8,493 nt of DNA from an uncultured Pirellula sp. (GCA_903837255.1 CAILTZ010000353.1:1-8493); one strand, 5' to 3'. Shown: positions 1-6,782, counted from the first letter of the stretch. Made by a program: numbers and translations. The notes: generated by a model not told the origin, from the sequence alone.

Positions 1-868
1 AACAGAGTCGCAGGACCAATCCAACGGCTTGAAAAACCGCTAGCACCCCCCCGAGCCAACATCCACCGACGATCAGATCGATGACTCCAGGGGACCATTG
101 GATTTTCAGTAGCCCTGTCCCTAGTAGCGCCGCACAGCCCCAAGCAAATAGGCCCCCCAACCAGAGCCACAGCGCGGCTTGTGATTGACGCATCTCACTC
201 GATAGCTTGATCCCCACCAACGCGACGACCGACGCATAAGCAGCTAGGATCAATGGCCAGCCGCCATAACCGATCTCGCGGCGAGTCCACGGGTCGATCG
301 ACTGGCCGACCAGATAGGTTGCCGAGGTGGATGTGTCAAAGCATGAAAACAGCGACAGTCCGATCATCACAAACCAAACGCGGTAGGTCGCTGAGAAATC
401 GTCCAGCCGATGTTGCCTGATGTTGTAGACCATCCAAGATGCAAACGCGGTGAGCAACCACAACTGACAAGTCATCCAATTGGCGATGCTATGAGGGCTG
501 CGCAAATCCAGCAACTGCAAGACAGGGATCGGTGATCGGCCTACCGAGTTGGCAGTGGTGTGCAGGAAGTAATGAGCTGCGAGCAACAGTCCCCATACCA
601 CCCAACAAGTGGTGATCAACGTCGAAACCGATCGGGCGCGGATCGGTATCCATTGAACGACTCGCTGCTGACATGGCTTGCGCACGTCTTGGCTGTAGTT
701 GGGAGTATCAACCCCAGTAAGAAACGCGTCGTGCTGGTTTTGAGGGTTCCTGCGAGCCTTCTTCTTGAGCGCGCGTGAGTAATCGGCAGCCACTGCAGCA
801 TCGCTTGCCGCCGACTCACGGACTATCCGCCTACGCCGATCCAACCTCTGGGTACGAGAAAACACCAT
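1..868 (-). CDS. Polytopic membrane protein of unknown function (3' end cut by the window edge)
   Basis: I do not recognise a family. The frame is open from ATG at 868 to base 1, giving 289 codons with no stop, so the C-terminus lies outside the window. Residues 1-80 are hydrophilic and basic, with RRRR at about 11-14 and KKKARR at about 40, and look cytoplasmic. About six hydrophobic segments follow: 83-102, 130-150, 162-177, 204-222, 231-254 and 262-288, rich in Trp, Leu, Ala and Gly. There is no signal peptide before the basic N-terminal region and no catalytic or metal motif that I can see. GTG at 865 is an alternative start; neither has a clear ribosome binding site. It lies 96 nt downstream of pyruvate carboxylase on the same strand, so read-through transcription is possible. 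Unbroken reading over 868 nt with a transmembrane pattern makes a real gene likely; function is unknown. Confidence 0.8.
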   Translation of the reverse strand, partial: MVFSRTQRLDRRRRIVRESAASDAAVAADYSRALKKKARRNPQNQHDAFLTGVDTPNYSQDVRKPCQQRVVQWIPIRARSVSTLITTCWVVWGLLLAAHYFLHTTANSVGRSPIPVLQLLDLRSPHSIANWMTCQLWLLTAFASWMVYNIRQHRLDDFSATYRVWFVMIGLSLFSCFDTSTSATYLVGQSIDPWTRREIGYGGWPLILAAYASVVALVGIKLSSEMRQSQAALWLWLGGLFAWGCAALLGTGLLKIQWSPGVIDLIVGGCWLGGVLAVFQAVGLVLRLC

Positions 869-890
869 GTCGAAGGAATCGCAGTTTTGA

Positions 891-912
891 CGATCGGCGT
901 CAAGACCGATCG
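891..912. repeat. 7-bp inverted repeat between pyruvate carboxylase and the membrane protein gene
   Basis: CGATCGG at 891-897 and CCGATCG at 906-912 are perfect inverted arms around an 8-nt loop. The stem would form in RNA from either strand. It sits about 25 nt upstream of the membrane protein start. No T-run follows it on the minus strand, so it is not a classical intrinsic terminator of pyc. It may be a leader hairpin or a protein site, or chance, since CGATCG recurs in this genome. Confidence 0.35.
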
Positions 913-950
913 CTTTGATAGCAATTCAGCTCCATCGCGTATTTGACGGA

Positions 951-973
951 GTTTATTTGAGTGTTTATTTGAG
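951..973. repeat. 12-nt-period tandem duplication spanning the pyc stop codon
   Basis: GTTTATTTGAG occurs at 951-961 and again at 963-973. Read on the minus strand, the coding end Leu-Lys-stop is followed in frame by Thr-Leu-Lys-stop, so the final codons and the TAA have been copied. The protein end is not changed because the first TAA terminates it. Confidence 0.85.
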
Positions 974-3900
974 GACGAGCAGCAGATCGCCGGCTTCTAC
1001 TTGGCTTCCCGAGTTGACCAGAAGCTGGGCGATTTCTCCGTCTCGCTCGGCGTTGATGACCGTCTCCATTTTCATGGCTTCGAGCGACAGGAGTTTTTGC
1101 CCCTTGGTGACCTGAGCTCCTTGGGCGACTGCCACGCCGATGACCATGCCGGGCATGGCGGCTGCCACGTGGGTCGGATCGGCCGCGTCGGCCTTGGTCC
1201 GTTTGGCGGCTTTGGTTTCGATGGACCTATCGATTACCTCGACTTCTCGGGGCTGTCCATTGAGTTCGAAAAAGACGGTACGAACGCCATCGGGCCGAGG
1301 TTCGCCGACAGCTAGGAACTTGACAATAAGCCGTTTTCCAGACTCGATGTCAACGAAAAACTCTTCGCCGATGCTCGGGCCATAAAAGAAGATCGGTGTG
1401 GGCAATAGCGAGACATCGCCGTAGTCCCGAAGGTGCGTGATGTATTCATCGAAGACCTTGGGGTACAGGGCGCTGGTCACGGTTTCTTGCATGCTCGGTT
1501 CTCGCCCGAGTTTACCTTGAAGCTCCGTGGCTGTCGCGTTGAAATCATGCGGCGGGAGGGTTTCTCCGGGGCGGTTCTTGACCTCTGGGTTGTTCCGCAG
1601 GATCGCTCGCTTGACCTTCTCGGGGAACCCTCCGGGAGGTTGCCCCATCATGCCACCGACGAGATCGAGCACAGAGGCTGGAAAGGAAAGTTCGCGGTTT
1701 CCATGGAGGATATCCTCGACACTCATGCCGTTGGCGACCATGAAGAGGGCTAGATCGCCTACAGCCTTGCTCGTAGGGGTAACTTTCACGATATCCCCTA
1801 GGAGCTGGTTCGCGGCGGCATACATTTTGCAAACATGGTCCCAGCGATCCGACAGCCCCAAGGCTTTGGCTTGTTGATAGAGATTGGTGTATTGTCCACC
1901 TGGCATTTCGTGCTGGTACAAATCTCCCCCGGCCACGAGCGATTCGCCTTCGAAGGGTGCATAGAACTGCCTGACCTCTTTCCAGTATTCGGATAGAGCC
2001 GTCAGAGCATCGGTCTGAAGTTGGCTTTCGCGAGGAGAGTAACGCAGGGCTTCGACCAGGGTGTTGAGGTTGACTTGGGAGGTCCCACCGGACATAGAAG
2101 CCAGTGCACCGTCGGCAATTTCAAGTCCCTGTTCGGCCGCATTGAGAATCGAGGAGGCTTGGATACCAGCGGTATCGTGGGTATGGAAGTGGATCGGGAT
2201 GCCGATGTGTTGTCTGAGTTCGGCGACGAGCACCTTTGCCGCAGCGGGTTTGCACAAACCGGCCATGTCTTTGATGGCCAGCATGTGGGCCCCCATCCTT
2301 TCGAGCTGCTTGGCCAAGTCGACGTAGTACTTTAGCGAATATTTTTGTCGATTGGGATTGAGGATATCTCCTGTATAGCAGATGGCAGCTTCGCAGATCA
2401 TCCCTGACTCGACAACAGCTTCCATTGCCACCTGCATGTTGTCGGCCCAATTGAGGGCATCGAAGACCCTAAAGATATCGATGCCGGCTTGGGCGGCCTC
2501 TTTGACGAACGCTCGAACCACGTTGTCGGGATAGTTGGTGTATCCAACGGCGTTGGACGCTCTTAGAAGCATCTGAAACAAGATGTTCGGGATTCGCTCC
2601 CGCAAATCGGCTAGCCGTTGCCAAGGGCTCTCTTTGAGAAAGCGCATCGAGGTGTCGAAGGTGGCGCCGCCCCACATTTCCATGGAGAATAGTTGCGGGG
2701 CGAGTTTTGCATAAGCATCGGCGACTTTGAGCATGTCAAAGGTTCGAACGCGGGTCGCTAGGAGCGATTGGTGGGCGTCGCGCATGGTGGTATCGGTGAG
2801 CAACAACTCTTTGCTCTCGCGGATCGATTGGCAGAACGGCCCGGCTCCCAACTGCAGGAACTTCTGACGGTATCCATCGGGAATGCCCTGACGAGCCGAA
2901 ATCTTGGGTGCCACCGCAGGCTCCCGTCGTACCTTGTCTCCAGTCTTTTCAACCAATTTGTTCCCGTTGACGACCGTGTCTGCGATGAATCGCAAGAGCC
3001 GCGTGGCGCGGTCTCGGCGCTTGGGGAGTTCGAAAAGCTCGGGGGTCTTCTCGATCATCCGAGTCGTGGCATCGCCGGCTTGGAAGGTCGGATGTCTGAT
3101 CAAAGAGATCAAAAATGGGATATTGGTCTTCACTCCGCGGATACGGAATTCGTGCAAACAGCGTTCCATACGGCGGGCGGCCTCGGTGAGGTTTCGGCCC
3201 CGCGCAGTCACTTTAACCAGAAGTGAATCGTAGAACGGATTGACCACCGCACCGCTAAAGGCGCTGCCGGCGTCGAGCCGAATCCCCAGCCCCGCAGCGC
3301 TTCGGTAGTGGGTGATGCGTCCATAGTCGGGGCGAAACTGATTCCAGGGATCTTCGGTAGTCACACGGCATTGGATGGCCGAACCGACAACTTGGACCTC
3401 GCTTTGGTTGGGCAAACCCTGCGACTGATCGCCGAGCTTGTATCCGCAAGAGACCAAGATTTGTGATCGGATCAAATCGATACCGGTTACTTCCTCGGTC
3501 ACCGTATGTTCGACTTGGATTCGGGGGTTGACTTGGATGAAGTAGAATTGGTTGGTCTCGGTATCGAGCAGGAACTCGACGGTACCTGCGCAGTAGTAAC
3601 CGACATTGCGAGCGATCGCCAAAGCAGCTTCGTGAAGTTCGGTAGCGACTTTTTTGCTCAGGTTCGGAGCCGGTGCGATCTCTACGACCTTTTGGTGCCG
3701 GCGTTGGACCGAGCAATCCCGTTCGTGCAAATGGATGATGTTTCCATGCTGATCACCCAGAATTTGGACTTCTAGGTGCCGGGCGCGTCCCACGAGCTTT
3801 TCCAGAAACACCTCATCGCTACCGAACGCATTTTTCGCCTCGCGCTGGGCCTGTTCCAAATTACCTGCGAGTTGGTCTTCGGTTTCTACAATGCGCATCC

Positions 3901-4408
3901 CGCGACCACCGCCCCCTTTGGAGGCCTTGAGCATGATCGGGTACTGCATCTTGCGCGCAGTCTCGATCGCTTCGTCTAGACTGCTCACGGCCGCCGCGGA
4001 GCCTTCTAGAATCGGGACTCCAACTTGTTTGGCGATCTTTCGCGCAGCGACTTTGTCACCCAGCAGCTCCAGAGCCTCATTGCTAGGTCCGATGAACATG
4101 ATCCCAGCTTGACGGAGCGCGCGAGCAAAGTCGGCGTTCTCAGAGAGAAATCCATAGCCCGGGTGGACTGCATCGATTTTGTTTTCCAAACACAGTTCGA
4201 CGATCGACGGGATATCCAAATAAGATCGAATCGGTTCTCCAGGTTTGCCTATCGGATAAGCCTCATCGGCTTTGAAGCGGTGGAGCGCAAATCGATCCTC
4301 GTGCGAGTAGATCGCTACGGTTCGGATCCCTAGTTCGTGCGCGCTGCGGAAAATGCGGATCGCGATTTCGCTGCGATTGGCAGCCAGAATTCGACGGATG
4401 GGAAGCAT
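965..4408 (-). CDS. pyc: Pyruvate carboxylase, full-length single-chain form
   Basis: This enzyme carboxylates pyruvate to oxaloacetate with ATP, bicarbonate and biotin, the main anaplerotic step into the TCA cycle. At 1147 residues it has the usual single-chain length. Biotin carboxylase spans about 1-460: VHPGYGFLSE at 81-90, Lys161, glycine loop KGGGGRGM at 164-171, His211, RRHQK ending at Lys240, Glu278 and Arg296. Carboxyltransferase begins near 535: DTTMRDAHQS at 539-548, carbamylation lysine Lys713 in AIKDMAGL, metal ligands His742 and His744, and catalytic Thr877 in KVTPTSK. The C-terminal biotinyl domain carries EAMKMET with biotinyl Lys1113. One deviation stands out: FIQVNPR has Gln292 where the family has a Mg-binding Glu (E. 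coli BC Glu288). ATG at 4408 begins the conserved RRILAANRSEIAIR, which fixes the start; no Shine-Dalgarno is visible. It lies 104 nt after the SDR gene and has its own candidate promoter. Confidence 0.97.
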   Translation of the reverse strand: MLPIRRILAANRSEIAIRIFRSAHELGIRTVAIYSHEDRFALHRFKADEAYPIGKPGEPIRSYLDIPSIVELCLENKIDAVHPGYGFLSENADFARALRQAGIMFIGPSNEALELLGDKVAARKIAKQVGVPILEGSAAAVSSLDEAIETARKMQYPIMLKASKGGGGRGMRIVETEDQLAGNLEQAQREAKNAFGSDEVFLEKLVGRARHLEVQILGDQHGNIIHLHERDCSVQRRHQKVVEIAPAPNLSKKVATELHEAALAIARNVGYYCAGTVEFLLDTETNQFYFIQVNPRIQVEHTVTEEVTGIDLIRSQILVSCGYKLGDQSQGLPNQSEVQVVGSAIQCRVTTEDPWNQFRPDYGRITHYRSAAGLGIRLDAGSAFSGAVVNPFYDSLLVKVTARGRNLTEAARRMERCLHEFRIRGVKTNIPFLISLIRHPTFQAGDATTRMIEKTPELFELPKRRDRATRLLRFIADTVVNGNKLVEKTGDKVRREPAVAPKISARQGIPDGYRQKFLQLGAGPFCQSIRESKELLLTDTTMRDAHQSLLATRVRTFDMLKVADAYAKLAPQLFSMEMWGGATFDTSMRFLKESPWQRLADLRERIPNILFQMLLRASNAVGYTNYPDNVVRAFVKEAAQAGIDIFRVFDALNWADNMQVAMEAVVESGMICEAAICYTGDILNPNRQKYSLKYYVDLAKQLERMGAHMLAIKDMAGLCKPAAAKVLVAELRQHIGIPIHFHTHDTAGIQASSILNAAEQGLEIADGALASMSGGTSQVNLNTLVEALRYSPRESQLQTDALTALSEYWKEVRQFYAPFEGESLVAGGDLYQHEMPGGQYTNLYQQAKALGLSDRWDHVCKMYAAANQLLGDIVKVTPTSKAVGDLALFMVANGMSVEDILHGNRELSFPASVLDLVGGMMGQPPGGFPEKVKRAILRNNPEVKNRPGETLPPHDFNATATELQGKLGREPSMQETVTSALYPKVFDEYITHLRDYGDVSLLPTPIFFYGPSIGEEFFVDIESGKRLIVKFLAVGEPRPDGVRTVFFELNGQPREVEVIDRSIETKAAKRTKADAADPTHVAAAMPGMVIGVAVAQGAQVTKGQKLLSLEAMKMETVINAERDGEIAQLLVNSGSQVEAGDLLLVLK

Positions 4409-4422
4409 GAGGTGGGGAGCCG

Positions 4423-4438
4423 GAGGGTGCGAGGGTGC
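4423..4438. repeat. Tandem 8-bp repeat in the pyc leader
   Basis: GAGGGTGC is repeated exactly at 4423-4430 and 4431-4438, so the pyc leader RNA carries two GCACCCTC units, the nearer ending 14 nt before the ATG. This pyrimidine-rich stretch stands where a Shine-Dalgarno would be expected, and none is present. Confidence 0.6.
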
Positions 4439-4452
4439 GTGAAGAGGATCAA

Positions 4453-4468
4453 AGCATTTTCAAATGCT
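4453..4468. promoter_or_regulatory. Palindrome in the pyc leader (operator or hairpin)
   Basis: AGCATTT (4453-4459) and AAATGCT (4462-4468) are perfect 7-bp arms around a 2-nt centre. The element lies about 8-23 nt downstream of the transcription start implied by the candidate pyc -10 box, a usual place for a repressor operator. The 2-nt centre is short for an RNA hairpin loop and no T-run follows, so a DNA-binding site is the better reading. The binding protein is unknown. Confidence 0.5.
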
Positions 4469-4482
4469 CGAGACGCGGGGTG

Positions 4483-4488
4483 ATTATA
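4483..4488 (-). promoter_or_regulatory. Candidate pyc promoter, -10 element
   Basis: The minus strand reads TATAAT here, a perfect sigma-70-type -10 box in the 104-nt gap between the SDR stop and the pyc ATG. The expected start point is near 4476, giving a leader of about 68 nt. No good -35 hexamer is found at 16-18 nt; TTGATT occurs upstream but only 11 nt away, so an activator may be needed or the box may be fortuitous. If real, pyc can be transcribed separately from the cyclase and SDR genes. Confidence 0.5.
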
Positions 4489-4512
4489 ACGAAAATCCTA
4501 ATCAATGCAGGC

Positions 4513-5319
4513 TTAAGCTCGCCGGTCCTGTGTGGTTTGGCTCTGTACGATCCCATGAGCCCCTTGCCACCCGCCATTGACGGAAATGTCTTGCGCATTG
4601 ATGAATTCTCCATCACCCAAACTGATAGCCGAGACGACTTTCGCGATGTCTTGTGGAGTCCCCCATCGCCCTAAAAGCGATTCGCTCTGAGCGCGGTGAG
4701 ACCAAGCTTGGGAGGTCCCTTGCCCCCACTGGGTTTGGACCCAACCTGGGTTGATGCAATTGACTCGCAGTTTGGGGGCGAAACTTTTGGCCAAGCTTTT
4801 TGAGAACGCGCTCACGGCGGACTTGACCGCACAGAAGTACTGACCGCTGTCCCCTTCCATCCCCCCGGAGGCTTGGTCCCACCCGATATGGATCATCGAT
4901 GGCAGGGCTTTGTGCGATGTGACTTGTTGTACCTGTCGATCGGCCACGGTTCGGCTCAGGAGCATCATGGCTCGGACATCCAAGTCCCAAAGTTCGCTGA
5001 GTTTCTTTTCAAAGGACCACGATTTAGCATCGCCCGTCAGGACATCGCTACCAGCGGCATGGACCCATAGGTTCACGTAGCCGCGGTAGGCAAAGGCCGC
5101 GTCGGCAAGCGAGTAGAGGCTCGGATTGGAACGCAGGTCTGCGATCACGCAGATTTTGCTGCTGCAATTTTTGGCGGTGCTCATCAGGCCTTCGATGTTG
5201 CTTCGAGTATGCAGGACCATGGCGCAACCTCGCGATGCGAGTTCGATGGCGATGGCTTGGCCGATCCCGCTAGCAGCACCTGTAACGACAGCGACAAAGG
5301 GTTTCTCGTTGCTGGACAT
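4513..5319 (-). CDS. Short-chain dehydrogenase/reductase-like protein with a non-canonical active site
   Basis: This 268-residue protein has the length and fold signature of a classical SDR. The Rossmann nucleotide loop TGAASGIG is at 13-20, an acidic residue follows beta-3 at Asp61 (IADL), HAAG is at 87-90 where NNAG is usual, PGWVQT is at 191-196 and a C-terminal SVNGG is at 247-251. The catalytic tetrad is abnormal. Lys166 aligns with the active-site Lys, but the residue four before it is Phe162, with Tyr161 one place too early. The position 13 before the Tyr/Phe is Asp148 or Gln149 rather than Ser, and the usual Asn is Asp114. It may still bind NAD(P), but ordinary dehydrogenase activity is doubtful. 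The substrate is unknown. Its ATG lies 3 nt after the cyclase stop, so the two are probably co-transcribed and translationally coupled. Confidence 0.88.
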   Translation of the reverse strand: MSSNEKPFVAVVTGAASGIGQAIAIELASRGCAMVLHTRSNIEGLMSTAKNCSSKICVIADLRSNPSLYSLADAAFAYRGYVNLWVHAAGSDVLTGDAKSWSFEKKLSELWDLDVRAMMLLSRTVADRQVQQVTSHKALPSMIHIGWDQASGGMEGDSGQYFCAVKSAVSAFSKSLAKSFAPKLRVNCINPGWVQTQWGQGTSQAWSHRAQSESLLGRWGTPQDIAKVVSAISLGDGEFINAQDISVNGGWQGAHGIVQSQTTQDRRA

Positions 5320-5322
5320 GGA

Positions 5323-6267
5323 TCAATCCGATGCTTCGTTCGGAGGTGGCTCGTAGTTGAATTCCTGCCACTTGATCGCTTGATCCATGGGCTCGATGCG
5401 AAGAACGAGCCGTCCGTTTTGGAAGACGCGAACCGTGCCGCTGGATTGGCTAACGACAATCGCGATGGCTTTGGTCCTCTGCGAGATAGCAGCCGCTGCC
5501 CAGTGACGTGACCCGAGCCCTTTGGAGAGTTGCAAGTTCTCGTGGTGGACCTCGATGATTTGGCGAGAGCGTTCGACGACGCCGTCTGGTGAGACGACAA
5601 AGGCACCGTCCATCTGGGCGATCTCTTTGATGTCTTCCCGCACGCGGGCATCGTGCAAATTGCGGTGTTTGCGAGAGTAGCCTTTGAGTGGATCAAAGCC
5701 GCTGTCTTTGCAGTGCGCGAGAACTTTGCGGGTATCTCCGACGACAAATAGCGCTCCGACTTTGTTACCCTCGCGGCCTTCTCGACCGATTTGAACTGCA
5801 AGGTCGATGACGATCTTCAGGTTGTTCAGGGGGACGGCTGTTTCGAGACGCTGCAGGTCGCGGCTGGTAAAGCGACGCATGCGCTCATCGAGTTTGATGA
5901 TCGAGATCGAATCCATGCGGTTGGCCACAAATCCGCAGTAAACGGCCACGACCTCACTTTGGCTCGCCAAATGTTCGTCAGCAACGGCTTCGAGCAGAGC
6001 GTGCTGGAGTCGCTCGAGCAGAGGCGAGTCCTCTTTGTTCAAGACCAATGGGATCAGGCCAAAGCCGGTGGCGGCTTCGAGATCCTCTTCGCGGTCTGCG
6101 GCCACCAATATCCTTTGGATTTCCTGGGGAACCAGCTCCCTCAGGCGTTCCCAGTCGGTCGCTCCGTCGAGCAGCAGGAGCAACGAGTCTGCCCCGACGG
6201 AAACCGCCAGATTTCCGGCGGCCTCGACGACGCTGGAAAATTCTCGGGTGAATTTCTGCGTGTTCAT
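5323..6267 (-). CDS. Diadenylate cyclase, DacZ/CdaZ-like (c-di-AMP synthase)
   Basis: The C-terminal half (about 155-295) is a DisA_N/DAC domain, which joins two ATP into cyclic di-AMP. It shows the DGA motif at 220-222 in MDGAFVVSPDG and GSRHWAAAAIS at 252-262, matching the RHR site with Trp256 in the third position; GTVRVFQNG at 277-285 and the region after it fit the domain's last strands. Residues 10-125 resemble the pyruvate-kinase C-terminal-like domain of archaeal-type DacZ: alternating hydrophobic strands, no membrane segments (unlike CdaA) and no helix-hairpin-helix part (unlike DisA). The protein should be cytosolic. I chose ATG at 6267 (314 residues); an upstream in-frame TTG at 6282 would add five. 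It is the first minus-strand gene, with the SDR gene starting 3 nt after its stop. The family call is strong; the DacZ subclass is inferred from memory of its architecture. Confidence 0.9.
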   Translation of the reverse strand: MNTQKFTREFSSVVEAAGNLAVSVGADSLLLLLDGATDWERLRELVPQEIQRILVAADREEDLEAATGFGLIPLVLNKEDSPLLERLQHALLEAVADEHLASQSEVVAVYCGFVANRMDSISIIKLDERMRRFTSRDLQRLETAVPLNNLKIVIDLAVQIGREGREGNKVGALFVVGDTRKVLAHCKDSGFDPLKGYSRKHRNLHDARVREDIKEIAQMDGAFVVSPDGVVERSRQIIEVHHENLQLSKGLGSRHWAAAAISQRTKAIAIVVSQSSGTVRVFQNGRLVLRIEPMDQAIKWQEFNYEPPPNEASD

Positions 6268-6318
6268 CGGTTGGTAGCGCAAGTCTTTGCGGGATTAGAG
6301 TTTACGGAGCCCTTACTC

Positions 6319-6346
6319 AGTGTAACCTGCGTTTTGAATTCGGCAA
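6319..6346 (-). promoter_or_regulatory. Candidate promoter for the cyclase-SDR operon
   Basis: On the minus strand TTGCCG (6346-6341) and TACACT (6324-6319) are separated by 16 nt. They resemble -35 and -10 boxes but match only partly. The start would be near 6312, about 45 nt before the cyclase ATG. It lies back to back with the rpmB promoter. Confidence 0.3.
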
Positions 6347-6369
6347 TCCGAACCCGCGGGCTCATGGGC

Positions 6370-6436
6370 GTTTTGGCGTTGATTTTCAAAGGACTAGAGC
6401 TATACTTTCGCTCCCTACTCCCGCCAAAACTTGGCG
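6370..6436. repeat. Inverted repeats bracketing the rpmB promoter
   Basis: GTTTTGGCG at 6370-6378 and its exact reverse complement CGCCAAAAC at 6422-6430 flank the candidate rpmB promoter. The left arm abuts the -35 box and the right arm starts about 10 nt after the expected start point. The right arm also belongs to a local palindrome, CGCCAA-AAC-TTGGCG (6422-6436). The hexamer TTGGCG/CGCCAA thus occurs three times in 64 bp. Because the left arm is upstream of the transcript, the pair would act as DNA sites; the local palindrome could also fold in the leader RNA. Confidence 0.6.
6379..6406 (+). promoter_or_regulatory. Candidate rpmB-gatC promoter
   Basis: TTGATT at 6379-6384 and TATACT at 6401-6406 with a 16-nt spacer fit a sigma-70 promoter (4/6 and 5/6 matches). 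Transcription would begin near 6413 and give an 84-nt leader before rpmB. This is the best promoter match in the window. Confidence 0.6.
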
Positions 6437-6496
6437 TGTGTCGTCCTTTTTACTACGTTCCTCCACCACTGTCGGTTTCGGAAATCGGGTCTAGTC

Positions 6497-6760
6497 ATGG
6501 CAAGAGCTTGTGAAGTTTGCGGAAAGTCGCCCCAAGTTGGCAATATGATCGAGACCCGTGGTAAGGCGAAGTACTTGGGTGGCGTTGGTACAAAAATCAC
6601 GGGCATCACCCGTCGTCGATTTCTGCCGAACCTTCAAAACATCAAGGCTTCGTTGCCAAGTGGCGAGGTCAAGACGATGCGAGTTTGCACTCAGTGCATC
6701 CGATCCGGCAGGATCCGCAAGGCGGTTCGGACCAAACCATTCTCGCTCCCGACCAGCTAG
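6497..6760 (+). CDS. rpmB: 50S ribosomal protein L28, zinc-binding form
   Basis: This 87-residue basic protein is a structural component of the large ribosomal subunit. The N-terminal MARACEVCGK and the TRRRFLPNLQ block at 38-47 identify L28. Two CxxC pairs, Cys5/Cys8 and Cys64/Cys67, form the zinc-ribbon of the C+ type; many bacteria carry a C- form that lacks them and is induced under zinc limitation. ATG at 6497 is chosen because L28 begins MAR/MS, and an upstream in-frame extension to 6431 has no family support. No strong Shine-Dalgarno is present. It leads a plus-strand set with gatC (22 nt downstream) and is preceded by a good promoter match and inverted repeats. Confidence 0.95.
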   Translation: MARACEVCGKSPQVGNMIETRGKAKYLGGVGTKITGITRRRFLPNLQNIKASLPSGEVKTMRVCTQCIRSGRIRKAVRTKPFSLPTS

Positions 6761-6782
6761 CTCGCCGGTCTGATAGGATCCG

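Noticed and set aside
489..674. 61-codon minus-strand frame in the left region
   Set aside because: The same strand has a longer frame (868 to <1) with a coherent transmembrane pattern covering this DNA in another phase.
2768..3226. 152-codon plus-strand frame inside pyc
   Set aside because: Antisense shadow of a strongly conserved coding region.
5184..5801. 205-codon minus-strand frame overlapping the cyclase and SDR genes
   Set aside because: It is out of frame with two clear family members, crosses their junction, and its Ser/Thr/Lys-rich composition is typical of a shadow frame.
6267..6282. TTG at 6282 as start of the cyclase
   Set aside because: ATG at 6267 is only five codons downstream, is the stronger start codon, and nothing conserved is lost by using it.
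6422..6453. Attenuator-like hairpin plus T-run in the rpmB leader
   Set aside because: The CCTTTTT run lies about 8 nt beyond the short stem rather than directly after it, so it does not fit an intrinsic terminator.
5791..6513. 240-codon plus-strand frame antisense to the cyclase
   Set aside because: It lies opposite the well-supported DAC gene, runs through both divergent promoters, and shows no family features.
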